Shown here one piece after another: positions 8,973 to 18,016 of a stretch of DNA of 64,000 bases. The stretch lies in assembly GCA_023451115.1 (NCBI GenBank), contig JAEXFV010000154.1, positions 1 through 64,000 of the forward strand, read 5' to 3'. Position 1 is the stretch's first letter. Each line of letters starts with the position of its first letter. The stretch is from Bacillota bacterium. Lineage in GTDB: Bacteria; Bacillota; Clostridia; Christensenellales; CAG-138. A program made the translations under genes and the position numbers. The notes under the pieces are model-generated. The model was not told the origin of the DNA and ran no database searches. It worked only from the letters and a program-made list of their open reading frames with translations.

Positions 8973-10427
8973 TTATCCACGCTTCCACACCGAAGGGGCA
9001 AACAGCAGAACCATGGGGAATATCTCCAGACGGCCGATGAGCATATTGCCGGATAACACCAATTTTGAGAACCAGGAAAAATCGGAGAAATTTCCAACAG
9101 GCCCTACCATCTCTAAGCCGGGCCCCACGTTATTGATGCAGGCCAACACTGCGGTAACGGTGCTGGTGAAGTCAAAATTATCCAGGGACACCAGCAGGAT
9201 TGAAACAATGCAGATTAAGCAGTAGGCTACCAGGAACATATTCACGCCACGGGTTACCGAAGCGTCCACCACCTTTCCATCCATGCGGATTACCTTGATG
9301 GAACGGGGGTGCAGCAGCTTCTGAATTTCATTTTTCAAGGATTTCCATAAAATCAGCATGCGGGAAACCTTCATGCCGCCGCCGGTAGAACCGGCGCAGG
9401 CGCCTACAATCATTAGCACCACCAACAGCGTGCGGGAAAGCTCTGGCCATTGGTTAAAATCTGCGGTGGCAAAACCGGTAGTGGTGATGATGGAGGAAAC
9501 CTGGAAGAAGGCATGGTGGAGGCTTTGCCAGATACCCGAATATTGAGGGAGAATGTTAAGGGCGATTACAACGGTAGAGGCCAGCACGATCACCAGATAC
9601 GCCCGCAATTCCTCATTGCGCCAGGCCTGCTTGAACTCTTTCACCAGCAGCAGGTAATAAATGCTGAAATTAACCCCAAAGAGCACCATAAATACTGCAA
9701 TTACCCCTTGGAGGTAGTAGCTGTTATAAGCGGCAATGCTGGCGTTTTTGATGGCGAATCCGCCGGTGCCTGCGGTGCCGAAGGCGTTGACAATGCTGTC
9801 AAACAAAGGCATACCCCCGCAAAGCAGCAACACGATTTCCAATAAAGTGAGGCCGATGTAAATCCCATACAGTATGCGGGCGCTGCTGCGCATGGTGGGC
9901 ACCAGCTTGCCTACCTGGGGCCCAGGGCTTTCAGCGCGCAAGAGGTGGAAGGAGTCGCCGCTGCCCTTGCTTTGCGGCACCACAGCCAGCATGAACACCA
10001 GGATACCCATACCACCCAGCCAGTGGGTAAAGCTGCGCCAATACAGCAACCCCATGGGCATCCGTTCAATGTCGGTTAAAATGGTAGATCCAGTTGTGGT
10101 AAACCCGGATACCGTTTCAAAAAAAGCATCGATAAAATTGGGGATTGCGCCGCTGATCCAAAATGGCAAAGCGCCAAAGAAGGAAATGACGATCCACGCC
10201 AACGCCACCGTGACAAACCCTTCTCGGGCATGGATACCTTTTTCTGCACCCTTTTTGAAGAATAGCAGCAAATGGCCGCAGATTAGCAACGCAGCCACGG
10301 TGATGAGTAAGGCATGCACGGAGGCAATTTCCTGGTTTACCAGAGAGATCAATAAGGCCGGAATCATGAAAATGCTTTCCAGCCTGAGAATGTGCCCAAT
10401 AAAATAGCAGATTGCCCGTTTGTTCAT
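8973..10427 (-). CDS. trkH: TrkH/KtrB family potassium channel subunit
   Basis: 484 aa integral membrane protein with the four repeated pore-loop signatures of the TrkH/KtrB superfamily, for example VSGFTTTGSTIL, GTAGTGGFAI, ITTTGFATADF and NNVGPGLEMVG, whose glycines line the K+ filter. It moves K+ into the cell together with the RCK-domain protein TrkA. AAGGA lies 9 nt before the ATG. The start is 2 nt after the trkA stop, so the two are translated as one operon, trkA first. Confidence 0.95.
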   Translation of the reverse strand: MNKRAICYFIGHILRLESIFMIPALLISLVNQEIASVHALLITVAALLICGHLLLFFKKGAEKGIHAREGFVTVALAWIVISFFGALPFWISGAIPNFIDAFFETVSGFTTTGSTILTDIERMPMGLLYWRSFTHWLGGMGILVFMLAVVPQSKGSGDSFHLLRAESPGPQVGKLVPTMRSSARILYGIYIGLTLLEIVLLLCGGMPLFDSIVNAFGTAGTGGFAIKNASIAAYNSYYLQGVIAVFMVLFGVNFSIYYLLLVKEFKQAWRNEELRAYLVIVLASTVVIALNILPQYSGIWQSLHHAFFQVSSIITTTGFATADFNQWPELSRTLLVVLMIVGACAGSTGGGMKVSRMLILWKSLKNEIQKLLHPRSIKVIRMDGKVVDASVTRGVNMFLVAYCLICIVSILLVSLDNFDFTSTVTAVLACINNVGPGLEMVGPVGNFSDFSWFSKLVLSGNMLIGRLEIFPMVLLFAPSVWKRG

Positions 10428-10429
10428 AA

Positions 10430-11815
10430 CTAGCTGTCCTTCCCCGGCCCGGGTTCATCAGCAAAAATGTTGTTGAGGCTGCTAATCGCGCGGTCGGCCG
10501 TGGTAACAATCACAGCCGTATCCCCTTCCAGCAGGCAATCGCTGCCACGGGGAAGAATGATTTTGCCATTGCGGTTGATGCAGGCGATGAGAATGTTTTC
10601 CCGCAGGTTTAGCTCGTACAACGGCTTGCCCAAGTACTTGACTGCCTTGGTCACCTTAAACTCCAGCGCTTCCGCTTTGCCATCCACAATCCGGTATAAA
10701 GTGAGCATGGAACCGCCGGAGGTGTTGTCCATCGCCCGCACATAACGCAAAATCTCGTTTACGGTTAGCAGTTTGGGGCTAACGATAGTGTCCACCCCTT
10801 TGTTTTGGAACATAGCCGCATATTCCGTGCGGTTGATTTTGGTAATGCACTTAGGCACGCCCATATGGTCGGCATACATGGAAATAATCAGGTTTTCCTC
10901 GTCAATGCCGGTGAGGGTAACCAAAGCGTCGGTCTGCTCAATGCCTTCCGCCAACAGCAGGTCGTGCAGGGTCCCATCCCCGTGGATGATCAAAGCCCCC
11001 GGCAACATATCGGAAAGCACCTCGCAGCGCGCCAGTTTTTCTTCAATAATCTTTACATTCACCCGGCTGTCCAGCAGGGACTGCGCCAAATAAGCGGCAA
11101 TTCGGCTGCCGCCAATGAGCATTATGCTGTGCACCCGCTGCTTATCAATGCCCAGGTCTTTTACCAGCACGCCCAAATCCCGGGAAGCTGCCGTAACCGT
11201 GATTTTATCGCCTTGCTGGAGCTGGAACTGCCCGGTGGGGATGGTGACCACGCCTTCCCGCTCTACCGTACACACAAGGGCCTTTACATGGCTTACTTCA
11301 GATAGCTGATCCAGCCGTAGCCTGCACAAGGGGCTGCCCTGCTTGATTTTCAGTTCCACCAACTCCGCACGGCCTTTGGCGAAAGAATCCCGCTTCAGGA
11401 AAGAAGGCAGCTGCAACAACCGCAAAATTTCCCGCGCTGCGGCTTTTTCTGGATTGATGGTAAGGGAAAGCCCCAGCTCTTCTTTGAGAAACTGGAGCTG
11501 TTGTTCATATTCCGGGTTGCGTACCCGGGCGATGGTATGCTTGCAACCAAGCTTGCGGGCCAATACACAGCATAACAAGTTCACTTCGTCCCCGGATGTG
11601 GCTGCAATGAGCAGATCCGAATTGCCCACGTCCGCTGCGCGCTGGGTTTCCAGCGTGGCCCCGTTGCCGTTGACCACCATTACATCCAGCGCCTCTTGGG
11701 ATTCCTGTAACACCTGCAGGTTGTTATCTATTACAACCATGTCATGGCCTTCGTGGGAAAGCTGCTGCGCCAGAGTATAGCCTACCTTACCGTCGCCTAC
11801 GATTACGATTTTCAT
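10430..11815 (-). CDS. trkA: TrkA, cytosolic RCK regulator of potassium uptake
   Basis: 461 aa, the full-length tandem type: two RCK_N Rossmann domains (MKIVIVGDGKVGYTLAQQL at residue 1; SIMLIGGSRIAAYLAQSLL near 231), each followed by an RCK_C domain (near 140-220 and 370-455). The first glycine motif is intact (GDGKVG); the second (GGSRIA) is degenerate, as is usual in TrkA. It binds NAD(H) or ATP and gates TrkH. AAAGG lies 7 nt before the ATG. It is directly followed by trkH. RCK_C domains are known c-di-AMP targets in Firmicutes and a DarA c-di-AMP receptor is encoded at 46713; any link is inference. Confidence 0.95.
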   Translation of the reverse strand: MKIVIVGDGKVGYTLAQQLSHEGHDMVVIDNNLQVLQESQEALDVMVVNGNGATLETQRAADVGNSDLLIAATSGDEVNLLCCVLARKLGCKHTIARVRNPEYEQQLQFLKEELGLSLTINPEKAAAREILRLLQLPSFLKRDSFAKGRAELVELKIKQGSPLCRLRLDQLSEVSHVKALVCTVEREGVVTIPTGQFQLQQGDKITVTAASRDLGVLVKDLGIDKQRVHSIMLIGGSRIAAYLAQSLLDSRVNVKIIEEKLARCEVLSDMLPGALIIHGDGTLHDLLLAEGIEQTDALVTLTGIDEENLIISMYADHMGVPKCITKINRTEYAAMFQNKGVDTIVSPKLLTVNEILRYVRAMDNTSGGSMLTLYRIVDGKAEALEFKVTKAVKYLGKPLYELNLRENILIACINRNGKIILPRGSDCLLEGDTAVIVTTADRAISSLNNIFADEPGPGKDS

Positions 11816-11830
11816 AATAAGCCTTTCACT

Positions 11831-11855
11831 TCCTGGAACAATAAAAATTCCAGGA
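11831..11855. repeat. Inverted repeat in the trkA leader
   Basis: TCCTGGAA and TTCCAGGA form an 8-bp stem with a 9-nt A-rich loop, just upstream of the trkA ribosome binding site. I looked for a c-di-AMP (ydaO) riboswitch in this leader and did not recognise its conserved core. Confidence 0.4.
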
Positions 11856-11969
11856 TTCCAATAAGGTCCCGGGCCAACCCCGATGAGGTCGGCCGCATAT
11901 CGGAGAATATTCCATTATTATAATGCTAGTATAAATTGCAACATAAGGCAAGTGAAAAAGTTGTTTGTA

Positions 11970-12503
11970 TGATAAAGGAAAAAACAGGCTTACAAAAATG
12001 CTGGGATATTTTTACAAAGGCTGGCCGATTGTGGTATGCTAGAAACAGCCAGTCTGTTATTCAAAATCGCTGTACGGGGGTATGGAATATGAAACGTACA
12101 AAAGGGGGCTCAACACCAAAATACATTTGGCCGTGGATGCGAATGGAATGCCAGTCAGAGTTCTTGTTACGGCGGGTACCAGAGCTGATTGTAAAGAAGC
12201 GATTGCCCTGATAGATAGGATTTGTGCAGAGTATTTGCTGGCCGACCGGGGATCCGATACCAATGCGATCATGGAATATGCATTGAGAAAAGGGATCCTG
12301 CCGGTGATTCCTCCAAAAAGAACCGTGTAGTGCAACGGGAATATGATTCTTACCTGTACAAACTGCGTCACTTGGTGGAAAACACGTTTCTCCATCTCAA
12401 ACGCTGGCGTGGTATTGCTACCAGGTACGCCAAAACCACTGCTTCCTTTGTTGCCGCTATCCAGATACGCTGCATCGTTTTGTGGTCCACTATTTTAGCC
12501 TGA
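11970..12503 (+). pseudogene. Degraded IS5-family (IS427-like) transposase
   Basis: Recognisable only in pieces. Frame one (12082-12330) has RGLNTKIHLAVDANGMPV and AEYLLADRGSDTN, the first two Asp regions of an IS4/IS5 DDE nuclease; the next frame (to 12503) carries NRVVQREYDSYLYKLRHLVENTFLHLKRWRGIATRY with the catalytic Glu. A -1 change at an A5G tract near 12315 separates them. A third frame upstream ends in RTKGG and would join at a G-run near 12105, so at least one further frameshift exists. The N-terminal part of orfA is missing. GTCAACACTATCTA after the stop resembles the terminal sequence of this IS group, but I found no matching left end. Non-functional remnant; the extent left of 12082 is uncertain. 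Confidence 0.75.
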
Positions 12504-12610
12504 TTCGTGTCAACACTATCTAAATTTAGCGTAATTAATAAAAATACAATTGAAGTATTTTGCTATAAAAACGGCCGCAGCTACACCCTTTACCGCCAAT
12601 AACAGTGAAG

Positions 12611-12643
12611 ATAAAACATGGCATGCCGTTTGGCATGCCATGT
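12611..12643 (-). terminator. Terminator of the DUF1292 gene
   Basis: A perfect 12-bp stem (ACATGGCATGCC / GGCATGCCATGT) with a GTTT tetraloop, followed on the minus strand by TTTTAT, 16 nt past the stop codon. Confidence 0.85.
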
Positions 12644-12658
12644 CTGCGTTTGAAAGGA

Positions 12659-12976
12659 TTACTCTTCGTCCTCGTCTTCAATTTCCAGCTCGCTGCCCAG
12701 GCGCTCTTCGGCGATTGCCGCCAAAGTGTCCATAAGCTCTTCGTCTGCCGGGAGGAATTCCTCCATATCCCCGTTAACCACTACCTTCATGATATACACG
12801 TCCTGCTCGCCGCAAGTGCATGCATCGTCATCACATTCGCACTCCTCGGGGAGTTCGGAAAGATCCATCAATACTGCATATTCCTGGCCATCGTGCTCAA
12901 AATAGTCGATCACATCCAGCTCGAATTCGTTGCCATCATCGTCCGAAAATACGACGAAATCCCGTTCTTCTTCCAT
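12659..12976 (-). CDS. DUF1292 family acidic protein
   Basis: 105 aa, strongly acidic. The DUF1292 core is FVVFSDDDGNEFELDVIDYFEHDGQEYAVLMDL, found in small YrzB-like proteins of Firmicutes with no known function. A central CECDDDACTCGEQD segment has three closely spaced cysteines that could bind a metal, which is only a possibility. The ATG at 12976 has AGGTGG 8 nt upstream; an in-frame GTG at 12988 is less likely. It stands alone with its own terminator, whereas in many Firmicutes this gene sits near the Holliday-junction resolvase ruvX. Confidence 0.88.
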   Translation of the reverse strand: MEEERDFVVFSDDDGNEFELDVIDYFEHDGQEYAVLMDLSELPEECECDDDACTCGEQDVYIMKVVVNGDMEEFLPADEELMDTLAAIAEERLGSELEIEDEDEE

Positions 12977-13148
12977 GGTTTGCACCACCTCTCAAAGTTT
13001 GGTCTTATTGTATCTTATTGCGTTAGGGTTTGCAAGCAATAGTATGCCCCGGAAACATTCTTTTCAAAAGTAACTTTCCCTAATTGAGAGAAATTCAAAA
13101 GGCTGCAAAAATATTTTTTTATAACCTAAAAATTATTTTGAAAACCTA

Positions 13149-13177
13149 TTGGAATATCGAACGAATTATGATATAGT
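13149..13177 (+). promoter_or_regulatory. Promoter of the YheO-type regulator
   Basis: TTGGAA, 17-bp spacer, TATAGT. Transcription would begin near 13184 and leave a leader of about 125 nt before the regulator. The 333-bp gap upstream of this gene holds no other supported feature. Confidence 0.6.
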
Positions 13178-13309
13178 AAAAACAGGCAAACCCATGGTAT
13201 TCTGCTGAAAAACGGAATGGTACCATTGCCGGTTTCATTGCAGGTGAAAAGAAGATTTCATTTAGGATATCCAGGTGTCATCAACGCCTGAAGTAAGGAG
13301 GAACAGCCT

Positions 13310-13924
13310 GTGATGCTGGACTTTTACCGCCGGCTTGCAGCCGCGCTGGCACGCCAGTTTGGAGAAAACTGTGAGGTTGTTGTGCATGACCTGACACGGG
13401 CTGACAGCACAATTGTAGCCATTGAAAACGGCCATGTTACCAACCGGAAGATCGGTGACGGGCCTTCCCATGTGGTGCTGGAGGCGCTGAAGAAGCCTCC
13501 GGAAGAGCTGCATGACCAGTTGGGGTATTTGGCACAAACGCATGATGGCCGTATTGTAAAATCCAGCACAGTATATATCCGGGATAACGATGGGGCTGTA
13601 ACGGGCATTCTTTCGATCAACTACGATATTACCGGCTTGGTGATGGCGGAAACCGCGATTAAGTCGTTACTCAACCATACGGAAGAGCCAAAGCCGGAAC
13701 GCATTCCCCAAAATGTGAATGACCTGCTGGACGATTTGATCGACCAGAGCGTAGCCTTGGTAGGCAAACCCATTGCGTTGATGAGCAAAGAGGATAAGAT
13801 ACAGGCTATTCAATTCCTCAGCAATGCAGGCGCTTTCCTGATCACAAAAAGCGGGGATAAGGTGGCCAAGCATTTTGGGATTTCCAAATATACGCTGTAT
13901 TCCTATATCGATGCAAAAGGATAA
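13310..13924 (+). CDS. YheO-type PAS/HTH transcriptional regulator
   Basis: 204 aa. The N-terminal YheO-like PAS domain (about residues 5-115) contains FGENCEVVVHDLT and VTGILSINYDITGL, and the C-terminal YheO/DauR-type helix-turn-helix ends GDKVAKHFGISKYTLYSYID. The family includes DauR, the regulator of D-arginine catabolism, and typically senses a small metabolite. GTG at 13310 is 8 nt after AGGAGG; ATG at 13313 is 11 nt away, so either is possible. Directly downstream on the same strand are ygeY, ygeW and arcC, so it is the obvious candidate controller of that catabolic unit; the ligand is unknown. Confidence 0.88.
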   Translation: MMLDFYRRLAAALARQFGENCEVVVHDLTRADSTIVAIENGHVTNRKIGDGPSHVVLEALKKPPEELHDQLGYLAQTHDGRIVKSSTVYIRDNDGAVTGILSINYDITGLVMAETAIKSLLNHTEEPKPERIPQNVNDLLDDLIDQSVALVGKPIALMSKEDKIQAIQFLSNAGAFLITKSGDKVAKHFGISKYTLYSYIDAKG

Positions 13925-14090
13925 CCTTTTCCCAAGTAATCATTGGATTTTTGGGATTTCTAAGAGGTATGCCAAAAAGAGGTTGCTTTGCTCATAGTTC
14001 CATCGGGACATCAAATAGAAGCCCCTGAAAACGCTAACATACAAACAATCGCATCCATTCAAATCAGCAATTATTAGAGGAGGAGCTATT

Positions 14091-15407
14091 ATGAATTTCG
14101 CTGCTGTAAAATCTGCTTCTGAGAACTATTTACCCCAAATGACCAAATTTTTACGGGAATTGGTTGCCATTCCTGGGGAAAGCGCGGGGGAGGAAGGACA
14201 TGTGCGCCGTATCCAGGCAGAAATGGAAGCGGTGGGGTTTGATAAAGTGGAGATCGATCCCCAGGGCAACATCCTGGGCTGGATGGGCAGTGGCAAGACC
14301 CTGATTGCGTTTGATGCCCATATCGACACCGTTGGCATTGGCAACCGGGATAACTGGCAGTTTGACCCTTACCAGGGCTTTGAAACGGAAACAGAGATCG
14401 GCGGCCGGGGCACATCGGACCAGTTGGGCGGCATCGTATCCTCCGTTTATGGCGCCAAGATCATGAAGGACCTGGGGCTGCTCAACGAGCAATACCAGGT
14501 GCTGGTGGTAGGCTCTGTGCAGGAAGAGGATTGCGATGGTTTGTGCTGGCAGTACATCATCAACGAGGACAAGGTGCGCCCGGCATTTGTAGTGTCTACC
14601 GAGCCTACGGACGGTGGTATTTACCGTGGCCAGCGCGGCCGCATGGAGATCCGGGTGGATGTGAAAGGCGTCTCCTGCCATGGCAGCGCGCCTGAGCGCG
14701 GGGATAACGCCATTTATAAAATGGCGGATATTTTGCAGGACATCCGCGCCCTCAATGAAAACGATGCAGAGCAAGGCACGCAGATCAAGGGCCTGGTTAA
14801 AATGCTGGAACAGTCCTTTAACCCGGATTGGAAAGAGGCACGGTTCCTGGGCAAAGGCACCATTACGGTTTCGGAAATCTTTTTTACCAGCCCCAGCCGC
14901 TGCGCCGTGGCAGATTCCTGTGCCGTCAGCCTGGACCGCCGCATGACTGCCGGGGAAACCTGGGAGAGCTGCTTGGAAGAAATCCGCAATTTACCCGCAG
15001 TGAAGCGGTATGCAGAGGACGTAAAGGTGAGCATGTATCAGTATGACCGTCCTTCCTGGACGAACTGCGTATATCCCATCGAATGCTATTTCCCCACCTG
15101 GGTAATCCCGGAAGACCATAAGGTCACAAAAGCGCTGGAGGCAGCCTACAAAGGCCTGTTTGGAGAAACCCGCATTGGCCACCCGGATACGCTGGAAATG
15201 CGGCAGGCACGCCCGCTGACGGATAAATGGACCTTCTCTACCAATGGCGTCACCATTATGGGCCGCAACGGAATCCCCTGCATTGGCTTTGGCCCTGGCG
15301 CGGAGGCACAGGCCCATGCACCCAATGAAAAAACATGGAAACAGGATTTGGTTACCTGCGCGGCAGTTTATGCAGCCCTGCCCCAGATGTATGTAGAGCA
15401 GGCGTAA
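14091..15407 (+). CDS. ygeY: YgeY family M20 hydrolase (selenium-metabolism-linked)
   Basis: 438 aa M20-fold metallohydrolase. Metal ligands are visible: FDAHIDTVG (His, Asp), [10 protein letters not shown] (Asp), VQEEDCDG (Glu pair), STEPTDGG, and a late His in [10 protein letters not shown]. The family is defined by its position in the ygeW-ygeX-ygeY-hyuA-yqeA type clusters that accompany selenium-dependent molybdenum hydroxylases, and has been tied to anaerobic purine/ureide breakdown; the exact substrate is not established by sequence. A GAGGAGG precedes the ATG. It is followed by ygeW (64 nt) and carbamate kinase. No molybdenum hydroxylase gene lies inside this window. Confidence 0.92.
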   Translation: MNFAAVKSASENYLPQMTKFLRELVAIPGESAGEEGHVRRIQAEMEAVGFDKVEIDPQGNILGWMGSGKTLIAFDAHIDTVGIGNRDNWQFDPYQGFETETEIGGRGTSDQLGGIVSSVYGAKIMKDLGLLNEQYQVLVVGSVQEEDCDGLCWQYIINEDKVRPAFVVSTEPTDGGIYRGQRGRMEIRVDVKGVSCHGSAPERGDNAIYKMADILQDIRALNENDAEQGTQIKGLVKMLEQSFNPDWKEARFLGKGTITVSEIFFTSPSRCAVADSCAVSLDRRMTAGETWESCLEEIRNLPAVKRYAEDVKVSMYQYDRPSWTNCVYPIECYFPTWVIPEDHKVTKALEAAYKGLFGETRIGHPDTLEMRQARPLTDKWTFSTNGVTIMGRNGIPCIGFGPGAEAQAHAPNEKTWKQDLVTCAAVYAALPQMYVEQA

Positions 15408-15471
15408 CGTTTGGATGATATAGGGGATAGCGCCCCAATATAATTTATCAGTTTTATCATAATATGGAGGA

Positions 15472-16683
15472 ATGTGCATGAGCAGCAATGTAAAACAGTT
15501 CACAGACCGGTTAGACCAGTTGAATTTCGAAGACATGTATAACGGCGACTTTTTCCTGACCTGGGAAAAGAGCCGCGACGAGTTGGAAGCGGTATTTACC
15601 GTAGCGGATGCTTTACGCCACCTGCGGGAAAATAATATTTCTACCAAAATATTCGATAGCGGCCTGGGAATCAGCCTGTTCCGGGATAACTCTACCCGTA
15701 CCCGGTTTTCCTTTGGTTCCGCCTGTAACCTGTTGGGGCTGGAAGTGCAGGATCTGGACGAGGGTAAGAGCCAGATTGCCCATGGCGAGACTGTGCGGGA
15801 AACCGCGAATATGATTTCCTTTATGGCAGATGTGATTGGCATCCGGGACGACATGTATATCGGCAAGGGCAATCAATACATGCATGATGTGGTGGACGCG
15901 GTTTCCGCCGGAAACCAGGCGGGTGTGCTGGAACAAAAGCCCACCCTGGTAAACTTGCAGTGCGATATTGATCACCCCACCCAGACCATGGCGGATATGC
16001 TGCACCTGATCCACGAGTTTGGCGGTGTAGAAAACCTCAAAGGCAAAAAAATTGCCATGACCTGGGCCTATTCTCCCAGCTATGGTAAGCCCCTGTCCGT
16101 TCCCCAGGGCGTAATTGGGCTTATGACCCGCATGGGTATGGACGTGACGCTGGCATATCCCGAAGGATATGAGGTGATGGAGGATGTGGTGGACGTAGCT
16201 CGCAGCAACGCTGAGGAGTTTGGCGGAAAGTTTACCATCACCAATTCCATGGCCGAAGCCTTCCAGGATGCAGACGTGGTATATCCCAAATCCTGGGCGC
16301 CATTCAAAGCGATGGAGCAGCGTACCGAGTTGTACGGCAATGGGGATTTTGAAGGCATCAAGGCGCTGGAAAAAGAGCTTTTGGCCCAAAACGCCCAGCA
16401 TAAGGATTGGGAATGCACGGAAGAAATGATGCAGCTCACTAGGGACGGCAAGGCTTTATATCTTCACTGCCTGCCTGCCGATATCAGTGGGATTTCCTGC
16501 GAAGAAGGGGAAGTGGCCGCCAGCGTGTTTGACCGTTATCGCGACCCGCTGTATAAGCAGGCTTCCTACAAGCCCTACATCATTGCAGCGATGATTTTCC
16601 TGGCCAAGGTGAAAGATCCCCAGGCGGCGCTCAAAGCCTTGGAAGAAAAGGGCAAAAAACGCTGGGAAGGCGCTGCGGAATAG
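15472..16683 (+). CDS. ygeW: Knotted carbamoyltransferase YgeW
   Basis: 403 aa, longer than ordinary OTC/ATC (about 310), as is usual for YgeW. Carbamoyl-phosphate site: DNSTRTRFSFG (STRTR motif), HPTQTMADM and LYLHCLPAD (HCLP). The second substrate of YgeW-type enzymes is not ornithine or aspartate and is probably a ureido/diamino compound. Running in the phosphorolytic direction it would yield carbamoyl phosphate for the carbamate kinase encoded next. GGAGG precedes the ATG. The 173-nt gap to arcC has a GC-rich hairpin but no T-run, so read-through is likely. Confidence 0.94.
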   Translation: MCMSSNVKQFTDRLDQLNFEDMYNGDFFLTWEKSRDELEAVFTVADALRHLRENNISTKIFDSGLGISLFRDNSTRTRFSFGSACNLLGLEVQDLDEGKSQIAHGETVRETANMISFMADVIGIRDDMYIGKGNQYMHDVVDAVSAGNQAGVLEQKPTLVNLQCDIDHPTQTMADMLHLIHEFGGVENLKGKKIAMTWAYSPSYGKPLSVPQGVIGLMTRMGMDVTLAYPEGYEVMEDVVDVARSNAEEFGGKFTITNSMAEAFQDADVVYPKSWAPFKAMEQRTELYGNGDFEGIKALEKELLAQNAQHKDWECTEEMMQLTRDGKALYLHCLPADISGISCEEGEVAASVFDRYRDPLYKQASYKPYIIAAMIFLAKVKDPQAALKALEEKGKKRWEGAAE

Positions 16684-16704
16684 ATTTTGATGTTCCTGCT
16701 GTAT

Positions 16705-16724
16705 CCCCCGGCTTTTGCCGGGGG
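16705..16724 (+). other. GC-rich hairpin between ygeW and arcC
   Basis: An 8-bp stem CCCCCGGC / GCCGGGGG with a TTTT loop. The following TAAGAAGC has no T-run, so it is not a standard intrinsic terminator. It could stabilise the upstream mRNA 3' end or adjust the ygeW:arcC ratio. Confidence 0.5.
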
Positions 16725-16856
16725 TAAGAAGCATGGGACGCAGCCGTCCCCATATTGGTGCATAATAAAACCATTTCGAAGGAAATCAAATCTTTCGAGT
16801 GGGAGATTGGGGTCAAATCCCCTATAGCGGGATAGGATCCAAGCTGGAGGGACAAT

Positions 16857-17762
16857 ATGTCTAGAGTGGTAATCGCCTTGGGCGGCAACGCCTTGGGCAC
16901 TAATTTACAGGAGCAGATGGCGGCGGTCAAAGTGACTGCTAAGGCCATTGTGGATTTAATCGAACAGGGCCATCAGGTAATCATCTCCCACGGCAACGGG
17001 CCACAGGTGGGTATGATCAACCTGGCTATGGATGCCAACAACATCCCCCTATCCATGTGCGTTGCCATGAGCCAGGCTTATATTGGCTATGACCTGCAAA
17101 ACGCTATGCGGGAAGAGCTGCTCAACCGGGGCATCGTAAAACCCTGTGCCACCATGATCACCCAGGTGGTGGTGGATCCGGAGGACCCCGCCTTCCAACG
17201 GCCCACCAAGCCCATTGGGCGGTTTATGAGCAAGGAAGAAGCGGATGCGGTGGCAGCTTCTGGCAGAGCTGTGATGGAGGATGCAGGCCGGGGCTGGCGC
17301 AGGGTAGTAGCCTCCCCCCGTCCGGCAGACATTGTAGAGGCGGACGCTATCCGCGCGCTGGTAGAGGCAGGGCAGGTGGTGGTAGCCGCAGGCGGCGGCG
17401 GTATTCCTGTGATGCGCCAGGGGAATCACCTTAAAGGCGTACCAGCGGTGATTGATAAGGATTTTGCCTCCTGTAAACTGGCCCAGTTGCTGGACGCGGA
17501 TTTTCTGGTCATTCTGACGGCGGTAGAAAAGGTTGCAATCCATTTCAACCAGCCGGACCAGCGCTGGCTGGACCACATAAGCGTGGAAGAAGCGAAAGAA
17601 TTGGTGGCCCAGGGCCATTTTGCACCGGGCTCCATGCTGCCTAAGGTACAGGCTGCGATGGAGTTTGCCGGATCAAAACCTGGCAGGCAGGCTTTGATTA
17701 CGCTGCTGGAAAAGGCGAAGGAGGGCATTGAAGGAAAGACAGGGACTCGTATTACCCAGTAA
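16857..17762 (+). CDS. arcC: Carbamate kinase
   Basis: 301 aa, normal length. Amino-acid-kinase fold with ALGGNALG at the N-terminus, VIISHGNGPQVG, AGGGGIPV and a C-terminal PGSMLPKVQAAMEF. It converts carbamoyl phosphate plus ADP to ATP, ammonia and CO2. Here it is the last gene of the ygeY-ygeW-arcC unit, the position that YqeA has in the E. coli cluster, so it is more likely to serve ureide catabolism than the arginine deiminase pathway, whose arcA and arcB are not seen. GGAGGG lies 5 nt before the ATG, and a strong terminator follows about 85 nt after the stop. Confidence 0.95.
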   Translation: MSRVVIALGGNALGTNLQEQMAAVKVTAKAIVDLIEQGHQVIISHGNGPQVGMINLAMDANNIPLSMCVAMSQAYIGYDLQNAMREELLNRGIVKPCATMITQVVVDPEDPAFQRPTKPIGRFMSKEEADAVAASGRAVMEDAGRGWRRVVASPRPADIVEADAIRALVEAGQVVVAAGGGGIPVMRQGNHLKGVPAVIDKDFASCKLAQLLDADFLVILTAVEKVAIHFNQPDQRWLDHISVEEAKELVAQGHFAPGSMLPKVQAAMEFAGSKPGRQALITLLEKAKEGIEGKTGTRITQ

Positions 17763-17847
17763 GGCCTTCTTGCAGTTCTCAAATGGTTTTTGACCGGTAA
17801 AGCGTTGAAAGAAACCTAGTGAGATTACCATTTCCAACAAAATGCTA

Positions 17848-17893
17848 CAAGCCCTGGCGCAGCGTTGTGCTGCACGCCAGGGCTTGTTTTTCT
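17848..17893 (+). terminator. Strong terminator of the ygeY-ygeW-arcC unit
   Basis: Outer 12-bp stem CAAGCCCTGGCG / CGCCAGGGCTTG with an inner CAGC / GCTG stem, then TTTTTCT. Confidence 0.9.
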
Positions 17894-17939
17894 AATCCTC
17901 CGAACCCCTAAGACTTTGGGGATTTCAGCAAGGAGCAAT

Positions 17940-17960
17940 GTCAAAGCATTTCGCTTTGAC
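17940..17960. repeat. Short perfect hairpin GTCAAAGC/GCTTTGAC
   Basis: An 8-bp stem with a 5-nt loop between the arcC terminator and the 3' end of the EamA gene. No T-run on either strand. It may help end the EamA transcript. Confidence 0.4.
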
Positions 17961-18016
17961 CACCTTAGCAGATTTCCCGGGAAATAGATAAAATCATTGA
18001 AAATTTGCCGCGAATA

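Noticed and set aside
11816..11935. Possible c-di-AMP (ydaO) riboswitch before trkA
   Set aside because: Leader has only a short hairpin; the conserved core of the riboswitch was not seen.
16705..16724. Terminator after ygeW
   Set aside because: Good GC-rich stem but no T-run; arcC most likely remains in the same unit.
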